Source of the DNA: Taenia hydatigena | Lineage: Eukaryota > Platyhelminthes > Cestoda > Cyclophyllidea > Taeniidae | NCBI GenBank assembly: GCA_036345935.2 | Contig: JADWOT020000001.1 | Location: 31,005,062 to 31,069,061, forward strand | Direction: 5' to 3' | DNA length: 64,000 bases | Part shown: positions 1 to 11,340 of the stretch, in pieces | How the letters are laid out: each line of letters opens with the position of its first letter | Numbering within the stretch: the first letter of the stretch is position 1 | Translations under genes and position numbers: made by a program | Notes under the pieces: generated by a model | What the model saw: the letters and a program-made list of their open reading frames with translations, nothing else | Databases searched by the model: none | What the model was told of the DNA's origin: nothing

Positions 1-528
1 ATATCGCTGCTACGTATTCATTTTACTGACGTAAATTGCAAATAGCAATTAGTACGTTCGCTACCTTATTTATCCGCAAAAGTCGAAACTGATAGTATCT
101 GTCGTAATTATGGTCTTATCAAAGATACATAAATATTTAAAGCTTGTTTGTTTTACCTGACAAACTTTGAACTGATTAACCGGATTTGTGCGCGACTTGC
201 GTAAGTGGTGCGCGTTTACGGGGATAATTTTCTGGATTAATGCGCCTTTATCCGCCGCCTAATGTCGGCAACCCGGTAGGTATCGAGTATCTCTTTATTG
301 TTTTTAGTTATTTAATTGTTGTGAGGTGCTTTAAATTCCGATTTGCTTCCTTTATACACATACATGTTAGAGTAGACGCAAAGGCCTCTCAGTGTGATTG
401 TTGACGGTTATTTGTCAACTGCAAGGTCTCCTCACGTGCATGTTTCGCTGTGTAGATACAAATTTTGACTGTTTTAGCAGCTTTAGGTTGTTTGTGTTTT
501 ACTGACGTTTGGATTTGAGTATTGAGGA

Positions 529-870
529 GTGATTTTGTGGAGAGGTGCTAAAACCCTACCAAGTGCTTGGTACCTACTTGTTTGGTGCTTTCTTGCGATT
601 AAGCACCCAGTTTTTGAATGTGTGTCGATGTATGCTTTTGCCTTCTTGACCAGTTTATTTGTTAGACCAACCGTCTCAGAAATAGGTGCAGTTGCTGTCA
701 CAACTTTTTGCTTTCTGTATGCACTGCCTAATCGCGTTGAATTTTTTACTGCAAAACACGTCTTTGGATTGAGTGAGATTGCTTTGGCTGCTTTTAAGGA
801 GTTTGTTATTTTAATAAGAATGAGTTTTGATAAGCGAGGTCCAATTTGATGAAGGGACTTGTGACTTGGG
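529..870 (+). pseudogene. Gene K exon a, hydrophobic segment (copy 1)
   Basis: An open plus-strand frame encodes a mostly hydrophobic stretch with motifs such as LFVRPTVSEI and VEFFTAKHVFGL, suggesting membrane segments. The same frame can be followed at 46760-47005, 58490-58900 (minus) and 30160-30600 (minus), each interrupted once or twice (TAG after ECV in copy 3, TAA after PLVS in copy 4, a frameshift in copy 2). A possible acceptor (ttttagcag) lies at about 480. The opposite strand (483-947) is also open in this copy and partly open in copies 2 and 4, so the coding strand is not settled here. I prefer plus because exons b and c, whose splice signals are clear, are on plus. Protein family not recognised. 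Confidence 0.4.
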
Positions 871-1042
871 TAAAGTAAACGAAAAAGTCTCATAATATGG
901 CTGTTAGGACGTTTTGTTTTCCAACTACGATGCCTACTCACGTACACTTTTCGCTACATGACACCTCGAGTGATAAGTTAATATTCTTTTTTGGCAACTT
1001 GTAATTTGTTTGCTTTCTAATGGCGATAAATTTTGTTGGCAG

Positions 1043-1248
1043 GAGTTCCAACGTTGCTAAGGATGTGGCAACTAATCATTATTATTTTCTTGCTAATAAG
1101 TATTCACTATATTTACAAATGTTATTGTGCATTTTTAGCTCATTTTCGTGGTAGAATAGACACAGAAGAAGAAGAAGAAGAAAATGAGGCTGCAGCAGTA
1201 GTAATGGGTGTGAATCTCGCCTTCGCTATCACTTCTCATATTTCTCAG
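1043..1248 (+). pseudogene. Gene K exon b (copy 1), one membrane segment
   Basis: The exon is bounded by an acceptor (gttggcag at 1035-1042) and a consensus donor (CAG|gtaaga at 1249). It encodes about 68 residues: a strongly hydrophobic helix (around QLIIIIFLLISIHYIY), an acidic run (TEEEEEENE) and a tail ending AFAITSHISQ. Copy 4 (58144-58343, minus) has the same borders and is exactly 6 nt shorter in the acidic run, so the frame is preserved. Copy 2 (about 29954-30075, minus) keeps only the C-terminal half, also in frame. In-frame length change in separate copies argues for past protein coding. Family not recognised. Confidence 0.6.
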
Positions 1249-1693
1249 GTAAGATCGGATTGTGCTAAATGAGTTGTTGCTGTCCTTTGTTGTGTGCAGC
1301 GGTGGAATCCATGTGCGTTCATATGTTGGGTGGGAAAGTGCTTTCTTTTTTACCTGGGTTGTTTGTTGTGTTGATGTGATTCTTGCTGTGAAACATGTTG
1401 TGTAGAGGGCCTTGGTGATGGCTGAATGGTAGGTTGCTCAGCTTTGACGGCATGAGTTGGTGTCTCTGAGTGAGGTGGACGCAGCAGTGGTAGGAGCGGA
1501 GAAAGAAGGAGGGGCTAGTGGGAAGCTTGGGCATCACTACGCAGACTGTACTTTGTAGCAGTCTCGTACGTTTGCTTGTTGAGGTGTTTGTTTCTTGTTT
1601 TCCTATTAGTAGTTATGTTTGTGAATGTTAGCCTTGCAGCGCATTGAAGCCTCACACATCGGTCTTTCCATTGTTTGGTTTTTTCCTTTTCAG

Positions 1694-1755
1694 ATGCTAC
1701 AAACTTACCTTGGTGGTTGTGATGGTGAAGTAACATGTGATGAGTGTGTGGAATG
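1694..1755 (+). pseudogene. Gene K exon c, 62-nt micro-exon (copy 1)
   Basis: A polypyrimidine tract and cag precede the exon and a gtaggc donor follows at 1756. It encodes about 20 residues with the cysteine pattern GGCDGEVTCDECVEW. The exon is exactly 62 nt in all four U copies: 1694-1755, 29443-29504 (minus), 47499-47560 and 57635-57696 (minus). In copy 3 the acceptor AG has become TG (cttttctg), so that copy is probably not spliced. A 39-nt intron to exon d is possible (1756-1794, ending ggtggcag), but the downstream acceptor differs between copies. Confidence 0.55.
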
Positions 1756-1794
1756 GTAGGCACTGCAAGGTGTTGGAGTGATTCGCGGTGGCAG

Positions 1795-2100
1795 TGGCCG
1801 TGGTGGCGGGGGCGTCCCTGTCTGGGTTGTGTGATGCGACTGTTGGCATGGACGACAGGGTCTACTACTGCTATTGTGTCTCCGTCTCTTTGTTTTCGCG
1901 GGCATGGGTGGCTGCGTGGCGGAGAAGGAGGAAAAAGGCTGGGGGAGCTGTGCCGTGGGTGTGTGAAAGAGTGAAGGAGGCGTTCTCTTAAGACGACGAC
2001 AACGACAACGAATGGAGGCGCTATGGGTCAGAGTTCACTGGTGGCAACTGCGGCATATTTTGCTTCCGGAGGTACGGAAATGTATTTGCTGTGGGAGGGT
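1795..2100 (+). pseudogene. Gene K exon d, acidic and Cys-rich (copy 1, stop at 1989)
   Basis: The frame encodes an Arg-rich stretch, then WVCERVKEAFS, an acidic DDDNDNEW run and FTGGNCGIFCFRRYGNVF. The frame continues in copy 4 without a stop (57282-57596 minus), in copy 2 (29084-29410 minus) and in the second half of copy 3 (47735-47947). In this copy TAA at 1989-1991 interrupts it just before the acidic run, so copy 1 is broken. A possible donor lies at GGAAAT|gtattt with a 47-nt intron to a short following exon (about 2116-2150). Function unknown. Confidence 0.5.
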
Positions 2101-2289
2101 GGAGGTTAATTTGTTGCTGACTGTGTAGTTGATGAGTAGTGGTGCATCATCTCAGAGGAGGTATGTAGTCGAGTAGGTCTCCACTGCTGGGTGTGTTGGG
2201 TGGGAGACGGGGGGCGGGTGTCGTGCTACTTGGGTACTCCACGACACATCGACGGTTGGTGGATGCGATTGTACCGACTCGACCTCCTC

Positions 2290-2790
2290 CGCTGGTGCCA
2301 TTGCTGTTGTTGCGTACGCGTGAACTTCACCGGTGAGGACATTCGTTCCTTCACCCAACGATTCCCATCGCAACAACAGTTTCGTAAGTCCTTTGCATTT
2401 ATTAGCTGTTATCAATGGCGTCTCGCCTTTCTTTGACGCGTGGCGACACAAGAGCTTCAAGTTATTACAGATTCACTGCCGATAATGTGTTTTGTGTAGG
2501 TGTACAAGTGAATCATCCATATCAGGTTTCGTGCCTTTCTTGGATTTATGCAATGTCTCTATGCAGTTAACTTGCTCATTGAAATGCAAGCACTGTCTTG
2601 ACTTATGCGGGTATACAAAACAAAATCAACGACGATGTGTTTGTAGCAGGTTATATCAATGTTTGTTCAAAACACGGGTTTTTTTGCAAGAAAACATGAC
2701 TGGTAAGGTATTGTTTTTACAGTTGTCAGGTTCCTTGTATCCTGGAAAGGTAGACAATGTTAAAGGACACTTTTAAAAGACTGTCGCCTT
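2290..2790 (+). pseudogene. Gene K downstream exon remnants (copy 1)
   Basis: Several short conserved frames follow each other: EDIRSFTQRFPSQQQF up to a gtaagt at about 2384; a Cys/Ser-rich piece (SMQLTCSLKCKHCLDLCG) near 2500-2620; and GKVLFLQLSGSLYP near 2700-2750. Counterparts exist at 48570-49020 and 28000-28470 (minus). In copy 3 the EDIRPF frame runs through to ITDLLRIVCFV, so the gtaagt may not be a donor there. Copies 1 and 2 have stops in that stretch, which favours an intron. The frame is not settled and the product is unknown. Confidence 0.35.
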
Positions 2791-2849
2791 CACTTCAAAA
2801 GTCGTTGGAAGAGGAAGTGTGGCGATTAGGTGCTGTTCAGAGCGATTGA

Positions 2850-2982
2850 ATCTGACGATGATTTGAAATTTGCATATTTCGTAGTCGTTGATGAAGACTG
2901 TTTCAGCGAGTGGTCTGGTACATTCAAGGAAGTTGTGAATATGGCAGTGAAGGAAACAAATTATCTAGCAGAAATGTGAAAA
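2850..2982 (+). pseudogene. Conserved frame around VVDEDCFSEWSGTF (copy 1)
   Basis: The plus frame reads FAYFVVVDEDCF, SEWSGTFKEVV and KETNYLAEM, then a stop. Copy 3 (49300-49427) has the same frame with KDWSGTFEKVV. Conservative replacements (S/K, E/D, K/E) suggest it was coding before the duplication. Copy 4 has lost this block entirely through a roughly 1.36-kb deletion. No family recognised. Confidence 0.4.
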
Positions 2983-3329
2983 TGTGTCTGATTTGGCTCC
3001 ATCCGAGTGTGTGACCAAGGTGGCTCTGATTACAGCCAGTGCTTAAGTAATGCCGTAGCCTCGATTTTCTAAATTGGATTTCTTGTTGAAAAAGTGGTTG
3101 GAATAATGCAAAGGTAGGAGGATGGAAATGTCAGTCATGAAATAATATCTTGTGCTCGTTTATGCAAACTTACAAAGGGTAGTGGTGGGGACGTAGGATT
3201 GGATGGGAAAGTAGTGATGTGTGTGAAGTGATGGAAATGGCGTCTTTTGCACTTGTAGCGAGCCAAGTGGCATGAATGTGTCACGGAGTGGCCTCGTGGA
3301 CACATTGAGGTGAATGCTGGAACCAATTG

Positions 3330-3560
3330 TGGGCCCGTACGGGCGGTGGTGGTGGCGGTAGTGCCGGGGATGGATCCTCTCTCAACGATCTATGGCTTCA
3401 ATGGGCAGTCTTGAGGCGTTGTTTACTGACTCACACCCACCCACCTATCAATTCACCCGCCAGCCCATGCTCTGCTCGATGTCGTCAAGGGCATAGGATG
3501 TTTGGAAGAGGTGGTTGGAAGTACCCTCCCGTCTGTGCAGAAGACCACATGTGAACTTGT
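3330..3560 (+). pseudogene. Gene N exon (Gly-run, then LEEVVGSTLPCVQKTT) copy 1
   Basis: A glycine-rich run (GGT repeats) is followed by SSLNDLWLQWAVLRR. In a second frame a stretch after an acceptor (cgccag, about 3462) reads HALLDVV, LEEVVGSTLP and VQKTT before a possible gtgaac donor. Copies are at 49740-49985 (most complete, HALPDVVEDIECLEEVVGS), 56530-56763 (minus) and 26990-27190 (minus). Read on plus, the next conserved exon is gene M. Family unknown. Confidence 0.4.
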
Positions 3561-3561
3561 T

Positions 3562-3626
3562 CCCCTTCCCTTCCCTCCCCTGCCCTGCCCTGCCTTGCCT
3601 TGCCCTGCCCTCCTGTCTTCCTCTCC
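3562..3626. repeat. Pyrimidine/GC-skewed TGCCC-type simple repeat
   Basis: Imperfect CCCTG/CCTTG pentamers. Equivalent tracts lie at the same place in every U copy: 49990-50040, 56480-56525 and 26930-26975 (the last two as the complement). The tract therefore predates the duplications. Confidence 0.75.
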
Positions 3627-3774
3627 CTTCTGCCGCCAACGCCGCTACTGCTTCTGCTTCTTATGTTAATATGAATACTTTAGCTATCAGTAAAGGTGCC
3701 TTTCTTCCTTCAGAATATGCAGGATGTGTTGGATATTTAGGAGTAGGTTAGGGACACTACACCGACTTTTAGTG

Positions 3775-4640
3775 ATCATTTATTTACCCATTCCTAATTT
3801 ATTAATTCATTCCTGCCCGATTGTACACATTGAAGAAGTTGTGAAGAAGTTGACTGGGCATTTAGCACCCTGCGTCATTGCTGGTGACATGGGCTGACGC
3901 AGTTGAGCTCTTGTCTGATGGCACCAATGAAAATATTATCCATTGCTCCTTTGAGGCGGTGCATCAGGCATAAAACAGTTGTTTGTGCGTCTACTCTCCT
4001 CCACTCATTCTCCACCATTTGGTGTGAGTTGGTATCTCTGCAGGTGGTCACGTGTAAGAACTCTCGGTCGACGAACGGGGGTCGCCAGTTCAATCATGGA
4101 AGAGCAATTGCTACCGAAAGTGCCCACAACAACCTCTGGAAGTGCATCGAAATGGAGATCGGTTAAGCAAGCATATTTGACGCAGTTGAAATCAGCGCCC
4201 TGAGGTAGTATCAACCGCAAAGATGGAGCCAGCTTACCACCACCACCGGGACCGTCTCTGAAAGGACAGCTGAGAAATGTCACTACATAACTGAAATGAG
4301 TAGAACCTTGAGTACAAGTTCATTATAACATGCATACATGAGAGTTCTTCCAGACAATGGTCCTCCATAGCCTAGAATTTTATTGTTCTTATGTGACCAT
4401 CTAACACTCGTTTTCTAATCAGTCGAGCTGCTGTGCAAAAAATAAAAATAACTATTCTTATGACAGGTCTATCCTACAATTTTTCCATTGGCTACCACTC
4501 AGCCAATCAGATGTTCCAGAAGTCTTTTCACGGTCAACAAGAAATCTGACCGATTAAAAGAAACGGAACATGTAATTAGACTTTTCCTGACCCAAGTCCT
4601 ATGTTTGCTTGCAGCTATGTAGGCTGGTTTGTGGACATAA
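3775..4640. other. Block unique to copy 1 between U core and tail A
   Basis: Copy 4 jumps directly from the equivalent of about 3740 to about 4640 (at 56330), so this 870-base block is either an insertion in copy 1 or a deletion in copy 4. A short frame near 3818-3893 reads IVHIEEVVKKLTGHLAPCV but has no counterpart here to test it. Nothing else recognisable. Confidence 0.5.
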
Positions 4641-5189
4641 AAACCTCCCAGAACTCTTAGCTTTTCATTAGCTATTGACTAACGAATCAGATGGCGCTTA
4701 GCCGAGGAGAGATTTACGGTCGCCTTAGGGGATACCTGGATTGGCATTTTGGGGTCTGCGTCAAATCATCTTAGTTCCAATCTCACAACAAGTACATGAT
4801 ATCATTGTTGTAAGTCGACAGAGCGACCCGACTCATGGTAAATAAGATCTGGGAACAATTTTTGTATCAAGTACTAAGTTACCTTGCGTCGCAAGGGATT
4901 GTCCTGACCACTGCCTATTCAATATCGAAACAAAAGCTAAGTTTGACGAGCGCAAAGCCACTTAAATAAACATTTGCTATTCCTTCACGATTTTTAATAA
5001 GACTTTATTCGACATTACCCAAGCTAGCTTCTTTTGAGCAAAAAAAAACGTAGTCCTCATGAGTTCTTTCCTGCCCCGTGGAGGTACATACGTAATTGTG
5101 TAAATGAGACGCTGGAGCCAATGACAAATCATTGCGTTTCCACTTGTGAGGGTCATAGCACTCCTCAGAATGCGAAAATTTAAGCACCT

Positions 5190-5375
5190 TGCAACATCCC
5201 TAGGCTCCCTTGAAGACAAAAGTGGATGCATTACTATGGCAGAATGTGTATATTCAATAAACAGAGGACACGGGGATGCTGGCATGTTTCCAGAGGCCAG
5301 GCCACGCGACTAGGACGACATGGCCACCCAAGTCAGGGTAGCTGAAAGTGGCAGTCAAACAAACAAGGTATTACA
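5190..5375 (+). mobile_element. Old solo LTR, 186 bp (left arm)
   Basis: The length and internal landmarks match the LTR at 42718-42902: a CCCTAGGCTCCCTT start, a TATA-like tgtatattc, GCCAGGCCACGCGACTAGG, ATGGCCACC, and a GGCAGTCAAACAAACAAGGTATTACA end. It has diverged further than the 42-kb copies. A matching remnant lies at the equivalent spot of the inverted partner (55595-55774), so it was inserted before tail A was duplicated. Confidence 0.7.
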
Positions 5376-6165
5376 AACTTGTTCCTCAATGCGTGTGTGT
5401 GAACCGGAACACCCCATCAGAAACCGACGCCAGCATCGTTGCCTACTCCATTGCTAACACATTTGACACTGAGGTATGGAAGCAGCATTGTCACCCTTTG
5501 ACGACGAGTTTCACCTCTTATAATCTGAAGCCAAATCAAACCACTTCTGTCGCCGTTTGTGCACGCATTGATGGGAGAGAATCTGACGACAGAGAGCACC
5601 TTGGTGCCCCACACCAGCTTTGGAGCGCGATGAGTTCTCTATGCCCGTTTTTGCTGAAAGCTGGACCACTGCTACTACTACTGCTTAGGACTAGCCATAT
5701 CCACTGGAATCAATTCTGCAATGCTGTCAATTTATTAGTATCACTGCTACTAATTAAAGTTCGCAGACTCATTAGTAGTAGTATTGCCTGGCACTAAATA
5801 TATTACTGCTGAGAGTTGGACTGACGCTCCTCAATGTGAGCATTTGACAAAAATTAATGTTATTATAATAGGACGAATTTATAGTTGCATTGGATGGGGA
5901 GGAGAAAGCGTCTGTCATGACTGGGAGAAGCCCTCAACGACCAGCAGACCTGCCCAGACTTCTGCTGCAGTAACCACGATTGACGGTGACTCGACCTGCG
6001 CTGCTTTGGTCATTGTAACTCTACTAGCTTTCGTGGCTGCTATGCTTTCGTGACTTTTCTTGTACGTCCGCACAACCAATCACTAAGCGCTTCAGCTACT
6101 ATGACTAGTGCAGCTCCCTGTTTGCGTTCATCAAAAAGGCTGTTTATTTTCTATTGCAGACTGCT
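5376..6165. other. Sequence unique to the left tail A
   Basis: A 149-codon open frame (5348-5797) starts inside the LTR remnant and runs through this block. It has no partner in the inverted copy and shows no recognisable domain; its C-terminal half is merely hydrophobic (a leucine run). I treat it as probably non-coding. Confidence 0.4.
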
Positions 6166-6699
6166 GTAGGCAAATGTTAAATGGCAACGGACTAAAGCTG
6201 TTAGCATTTTCATTCGTCTTTATCGACACTGAAAGAGGTTTACCCCTGTGAGGTGGGTAATCGGAAGCCACTGAACTGCAATGATGCTTATCGTAGGAAG
6301 GAATGAAAGACAACGCTGTGATGCTGGGTGTGCCCTCAAATCCCCAGTGAGAGACGCTACTGTTTCGAGCTACACATCTAGCCACAAACCATGCATTTGT
6401 CAGGTAGATGCCTGATTGGTCAAAACATTACCACGCCTTACTGAAACCTCATCAAAGAATCTCACCAGTTTAGAAAGTTGGCAATTTCTTAGTAACTACT
6501 CCTACCCGTAAAAATCCAGGTGGGGATATCGAATTGAGCTACTACCTTCAACAGGTGACTTACTCGAATATGCGGTCCCGCTCATGCCTGAATGACCCAC
6601 GATTTGGCACAAAGCAATTGTCTTGTGCACCCCATATTTGCTATCTTTTGAGTGTGGTAAATCGTGTAAAGGGAGGTCTGACTGGCCTGGAAGGCGACG

Positions 6700-8140
6700 T
6701 TTCGCACCAAAATGACTCCACCCTGTTCTTCCTTCTTCTTCACTGCTTTCTTTTTGTGACTTCTACTGGCTGGCTTTTGGACAAGTAGGAACTCCTCAGT
6801 CTCCACCTGCTTCACCTTTTTGCTTGATCTAAAGAGAAGGGAAAGGAAAAAAGCGGTGGAAAGAAGAAGGTCAAGGGGATGGTATGAAGGAGAAGAGAAA
6901 TAAACAAATTTGTATTCGGTAAAGCAATATTACGAATGCTGTGATCGAGTAAGTTCTAACGTAGATAACGAAACAGTAAAACAGGGAGACAACATTTGTA
7001 CAACGTTTTTCACTAAAAAGAAAACGAAATCAAGCACAATCTTTGAGTAGGTGAGGCTCGGCTGATGCAAAACAATGAACTGGTCGTTTGGTCAATGAAT
7101 GATGCAATGCTAAGCCCTAAATTTCACCTTAGGTGAAGCAGTCATTTAGCCAACTGCCAGCTATTAGCCAGTCGGCAAACGATCCAAGGTGCACGATGGA
7201 TTGTGCTTCTAACGCACGCAAAAGAGGCGAAGAGCGAGGGGTCACTTTTCAGAGCTTCCTCTTCTTCTCTCTTTATAGCGCATGGTAGTCGGGTAGGGTC
7301 TCACCTACTTAGCATCTGTGGGAGATTTCACATCGCACTTGATGTAGATATATGCCAGCCAATTCACCATCTCCATACCCCTAGACGTTACACTGCTGAA
7401 GGTTCTTGGTTCTTGACACGGCAGCCTCTAGCTTCCTTATATTATATCGATGGCATTGCCTCTTTTATTCGAAAGGGCGTCAACCACTTCTGCACTGTAC
7501 ACCCTGCTAATGCGCATTTTGGCGTCTCCAAATATTATTATTATTATACCGTAAATTTGACAAGAGGCTCGAAAGATCGGCCTCGGAGCCGAGCTTGAAA
7601 ACGTTTAAAAGACGACTTTAAATAATACCGCATTCAATCAGCCACCATCTTTTGACATGATGGTTCGGAATGAGAGGGGAGAAGCAATGACCTCACGAAG
7701 TAGCGTCTATGGACCGATACGTTTCTGCCAACACTTTGTGATGTATGCAAATCAACAATGCGCACGCATTTGGCAAGTTCTTCTTGCATCGTGATGAACT
7801 ACCAGTCCGAGAGACACGCAACGTAAGCATGCAAAGTCAACCTCTGTGAGGAAAAGAGAATTAACCTGCTACCATATTTGTTACAAGCTGCGGTCCCTCC
7901 AGGTTTATGGCTGAGACTAGTACCATTTTGGGAGGTACAGTGCGGCTCGGTGAAGTAACGACGTTATGGCAAAAGAAGTTGAAACGTTTTAGGTTTTAAA
8001 ATCACAAATGAAGGAAAGATAAGTTAGACAAAAAACCACGAGGGGAAGGACAGAGATCACACAAGAAACCCGGATTAGGCAGTGGCGATATGATGGGTAG
8101 TAAAGGATAGACCTTTTATCAACATTTAGATGAGGTGCAA
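6700..8140. other. No recognisable gene
   Basis: Unique sequence between tail A and the next repeat fragment. A 131-codon frame (7203-7598) has no paralogue in the window and no motif that I know. Confidence 0.5.
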
Positions 8141-8239
8141 GTGATGAGTGAAAGGAGGTTTCTTACCTGCTGTTGCTACTGCTGCTGCTCCCATCCACTT
8201 TTGCATCACTGATGTTAACTGCCTCAGTGTCTTCCTGCA

Positions 8240-8640
8240 ACATTTTGCGCTTTATCCTTCATCATCATCAAGCTACCTCGTTACTCGTACAACTAGCAAT
8301 GGAGAATGCCGCCTGTCTGTATTCAGGCCACTCGGCCTGAGAAAGCGATGGCTAGGAGGAAGTGATGAACGCTGAACCTCTTGCAGCATGCCAGAAAATT
8401 GACCACTTGAAGCTGCCACTAGCCAAACAAACTCCTTGCCATGTTGAAGGCCGTCTACACTACGCAGGAGCAGAACGGTCTAATTGACATCCATATGGTG
8501 CACGTCTATCCACAGGAGAATCTAGGTCTAGATAATTGGCCACATTCAACTTTTGTGGGGGCCAGATCTGATCCAGAGCGAATTCGAGCATCTGCACTCA
8601 TCCGCCTCGGCTGCATTTATGTGCTTGCCGAGCCGGCCAT
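8240..8640 (+). repeat. Fragment of the pair-C repeat
   Basis: Bases 8262-8450 match 13362-13550 in the same orientation (CATCATCAAGCTACCTCGTTA, then AGAAAGCGATGGCTA, then a conserved stretch before CAAACAAACTC). Bases 8515-8560 match 13880-13935 in reverse. It is a rearranged third copy of the pair-C sequence. Confidence 0.6.
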
Positions 8641-8649
8641 CAATGTTAT

Positions 8650-9580
8650 CCATCCACGTGCTACTCGTTCATCATCCTTTCATCTCTTTTCTTCTTCTTT
8701 TTTTTACCCACTGATTTGTGCATCTATCCATAACAGCTATTCAGCTACCACATTCTCTCTCCCTAACTACTCCAACGAAGCATCCCGTTAATTGATCCTT
8801 TCAACCATCCTGCCCGGTTGTATTCCTCGTTTTCTTTGAGTCAACAACCTGTGCACAACATGCTCAATACAAGGAAAAAAAGACAGTTCTCTGCTTACCG
8901 ATTTCGCTAGAGGCAACAACAAACTCGAACGAGGTTGCTGCTCATAAGAAAGCAAGATGGAAGCAGAGAAGACGAAGGCGTCTTTGAGTGAGGATGCGGT
9001 GTACCTAAGAATCGTCACTGATGTGAGTATTTAGCTCCACTGTAAGGAAAGACTCAAGGTCAGTGCTGGAAGGAGCTGGCTGCTAAAAAATGTTGCGCAC
9101 TAATTTCTGATTTGAATAGGTCTGCACTGCGAACTATTCGACGCAGGTGCGGTGCGAGACTTCATTTTTAGGTTTCTGATCCGCTCGGTGAATGAACGAC
9201 TGCGCTTCGTTCCTGCCGCTTGGTCACCTTCCCTGACATTCTCCGCATGCAGATGCTCAAATTCTATCCGGATTTAATCTAGCTTTCACAGAAGTTGAAT
9301 GCGGCTAAGTAGTTAGATCCAACTTCTCCTGTGGATGGATGCACACAATGTGGATGGTGGTTAGACCTTTCTGCTCTGCGTGCTGCCCGTGGACTCTGAT
9401 TCTGCGAGGAGGTTGAGCTTAGCGTTTGTTGGCAGCAGCTTTATGTGGTCGGTTTTCTGATAGGATGTCAAATGTTGTAAACACTATTTAAACCTGTATC
9501 TGGAAGCGTGCTGTTCGAATTGTGGATAGTACATGCTACTGACGAGTCACTTAAGTAGCTAATGCTACTTGCTGATTTCC
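8650..9580. other. No recognisable gene
   Basis: Short chance frames only. No repeat partner noticed. Confidence 0.45.
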
Positions 9581-9589
9581 AAATATGTT

Positions 9590-11340
9590 TCTGCTTCTAC
9601 TGGTCTTCGCATGAATTTGAGAACACTAAGAAGCTAGCGCTGCAATTCTTTTGTCCTAATTTCTTACGTTCGTACAAAAGAATTTTGAGTTGTTTTCGAA
9701 AATGCTAAAAGCGGTTGCTTTATGCTGCCAGAAGTTGTGAGGTGAGGATCGCCTGTTGAGGCGGAATTAGCGACATCTCATGCCTTTACAATGAAGACCA
9801 ACTCCTAGGTGAGGAAAAAGACTTTCGTACTTAAGTACGTGATTTGATAAAAGAATTTGTTTTTTATGTTTTGAGCTTCGTTTATGGCACTTGAGATGGG
9901 TGAATTTTGCATCGGTCCTCATACTAGTTTTTTTTTAATTAAAATCATTCAACCTTAAGTCAGAATGCAAATAGCTTACGATATTTTTGCTACCTATTGA
10001 TTGTTAGGTATCTCAAAGATCTTGTTTGCTTCACTCTTGCTGGATTACTTCTGTTAGCGGCATTTGTTTGTGATATGCCTTTTCATTCCATGTTCATCGA
10101 ATTGGCAGAGCTTCTCTCCTCGTCTCTATTAAACACCTTCCGTTACCCTTGTAATCAAGTGTAAGACGGTATCTTCTTATTTATCTCGAAAATCAGGGCA
10201 ATGAGTCATGAGCCGTATTTGGTTGTAGTCTTTATAACTTGATTTACTTCAATCGTATCTGCTAGGTGAAAGCAGTGACCATCAGTGGTAGCAGTCAAGG
10301 AGTGGGCTTTCCACGCAACGCCTGTCATCGTATCCGTCTAACAACAGTCCCGAAAACGAAGACAGCGTCGAACTGGTTGATGGAACACTTGGATGCCTTT
10401 GCCACTGCTTGAAATGGGTATTGGGGAGGATCTTGTGAGTTGCATTCCTATCCTTCTCCTTCATCCAGAAAATTCCATTACAAATCTAATGGTTTTAAAA
10501 TTGTTGCGTTTTACTGCTGCGCTTCTTTGGTCATCATTAAGAACCTACGTAAAGGAAACGATTGTCAACCATAAAAGGCATCCAAGGTCTATGGGGTCTA
10601 AGTGCTACTTGCGTTATTTCAGTAGCGCATGTGCGTGCTTCTAACGTCTGCCTACTAGAGTACACGAGAAAGCCGCACACATACCGCCGCATGAGAAGGC
10701 ACCTGCTTACCTTTAAAGTGTGTTTATTATTCTTCGTATGTGGGCGAAACGAGCGCCGGAAACATGTGATGGCAATGTGAAGGCTGTAATCAACATAACA
10801 TTTTTGAATCCTCATGCATCAGTCAGCGCAACATGCTTGACGAGAAGTACAAAGAAGATACAATCAAATAATGAGTCCCAGTTGCTATGATTTGGCTGCC
10901 TGTGTTAGCCCCATAGAAGGGTCTACTGCTGTGCTTTGCTGCTCCTTTCCTACTCTCATTTAAAATAGTCGGTTAACGAGGTAGTTGAGCAGCTGAATGG
11001 GTCGGAGCATGAATGCTAACGAGTACTCAAGGGAGGTAAGGAGTAGCATGAGTGCTTTAAATGCAAGTGCTACTGAGTGCTCAGATGGTAGCTGGGAGCA
11101 TAGGTTTCAATTTTTAACAATTAAGCAACTATATGGAGGAATAAAATGATAGGGACTTGTTAGTGCATCAGAGATCGGGGGAGTGAGCGAGTGGGTGAAA
11201 AAAGAGAGTGAGAGCTAGGCTCCTTAAAGAGAGGTTGTCTGAGTGCTGGATTCGCTACTCTCTCTACTCTACCTCTTATAAAGGATGGGCTCTATGTGTC
11301 ACATGAGGCGCACCGAACTCAGCAAGGAATTCCCAGCCTT
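9590..11340 (+). repeat. Direct duplication D, copy 1
   Basis: Matches 37680-39170 in the same orientation. Landmarks are CTACTGGTCTTC at the start, CAATGAGTCATGAG..CGTATTTG at 10200, the exon-like piece at 10540-10780, and a TAAAGA-rich end near 11230. Copy 1 contains about 390 extra bases (9650-10040). The two copies are 28 kb apart. Confidence 0.7.
10535..10780 (+). pseudogene. Gene D exon remnant, copy 1
   Basis: The frame reads LSATCVISVAHV, then LLEYTRKP and a basic/Cys stretch ending FFVCGRNERRKH. The paralogue at 38307-38543 reads FSATFVISVVHV, LLEDTRKP and LFVCRQNEW. Upstream, VKETIVNHKRHPRSM is matched by VKETIVSHRRHQRSM at 38332, but in copy 1 the two parts are in different frames. 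That implies a one-base indel near 10590. Conservative replacements support former coding. Family unknown. Confidence 0.45.

Larger units (their letters stand above)
1..3770 (+). repeat. Unit U, copy 1 (core)
   Basis: This is the first of four long copies of a repeated unit; the window edge cuts its start. It matches 46200-50250 in the same orientation and 56330-59382 in reverse. For example, the first 60 bases are the near reverse complement of 59323-59382. Relative to copy 3 it lacks two blocks: about 340 bases at 2248 (48073-48414 in copy 3) and about 200 bases at 2755 (48990-49195). It keeps a 490-base block at 770-1260 that copy 3 has lost. It carries remnants of gene K on the plus strand. 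The copies differ by many substitutions and indels, so the duplication is old and not an assembly echo. Confidence 0.85.
4640..6690 (+). repeat. Tail A, left copy
   Basis: This is the reverse-complement partner of 55040-56330. Matching landmarks are the stretch around 4680-4745, the LTR remnant at 5190-5375, the block at 6170-6400 and the block at 6530-6690 (against 55040-55205). The left copy holds about 790 extra bases (5376-6165) absent from the right. Copies 2 and 3 of U do not carry this tail. Confidence 0.8.

Noticed and set aside
483..947. 154-codon minus frame as a gene
   Set aside because: It lies opposite exon K-a. It is open in one copy only, the other copies break it, and the neighbouring splice signals are on plus. 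It is not fully excluded.
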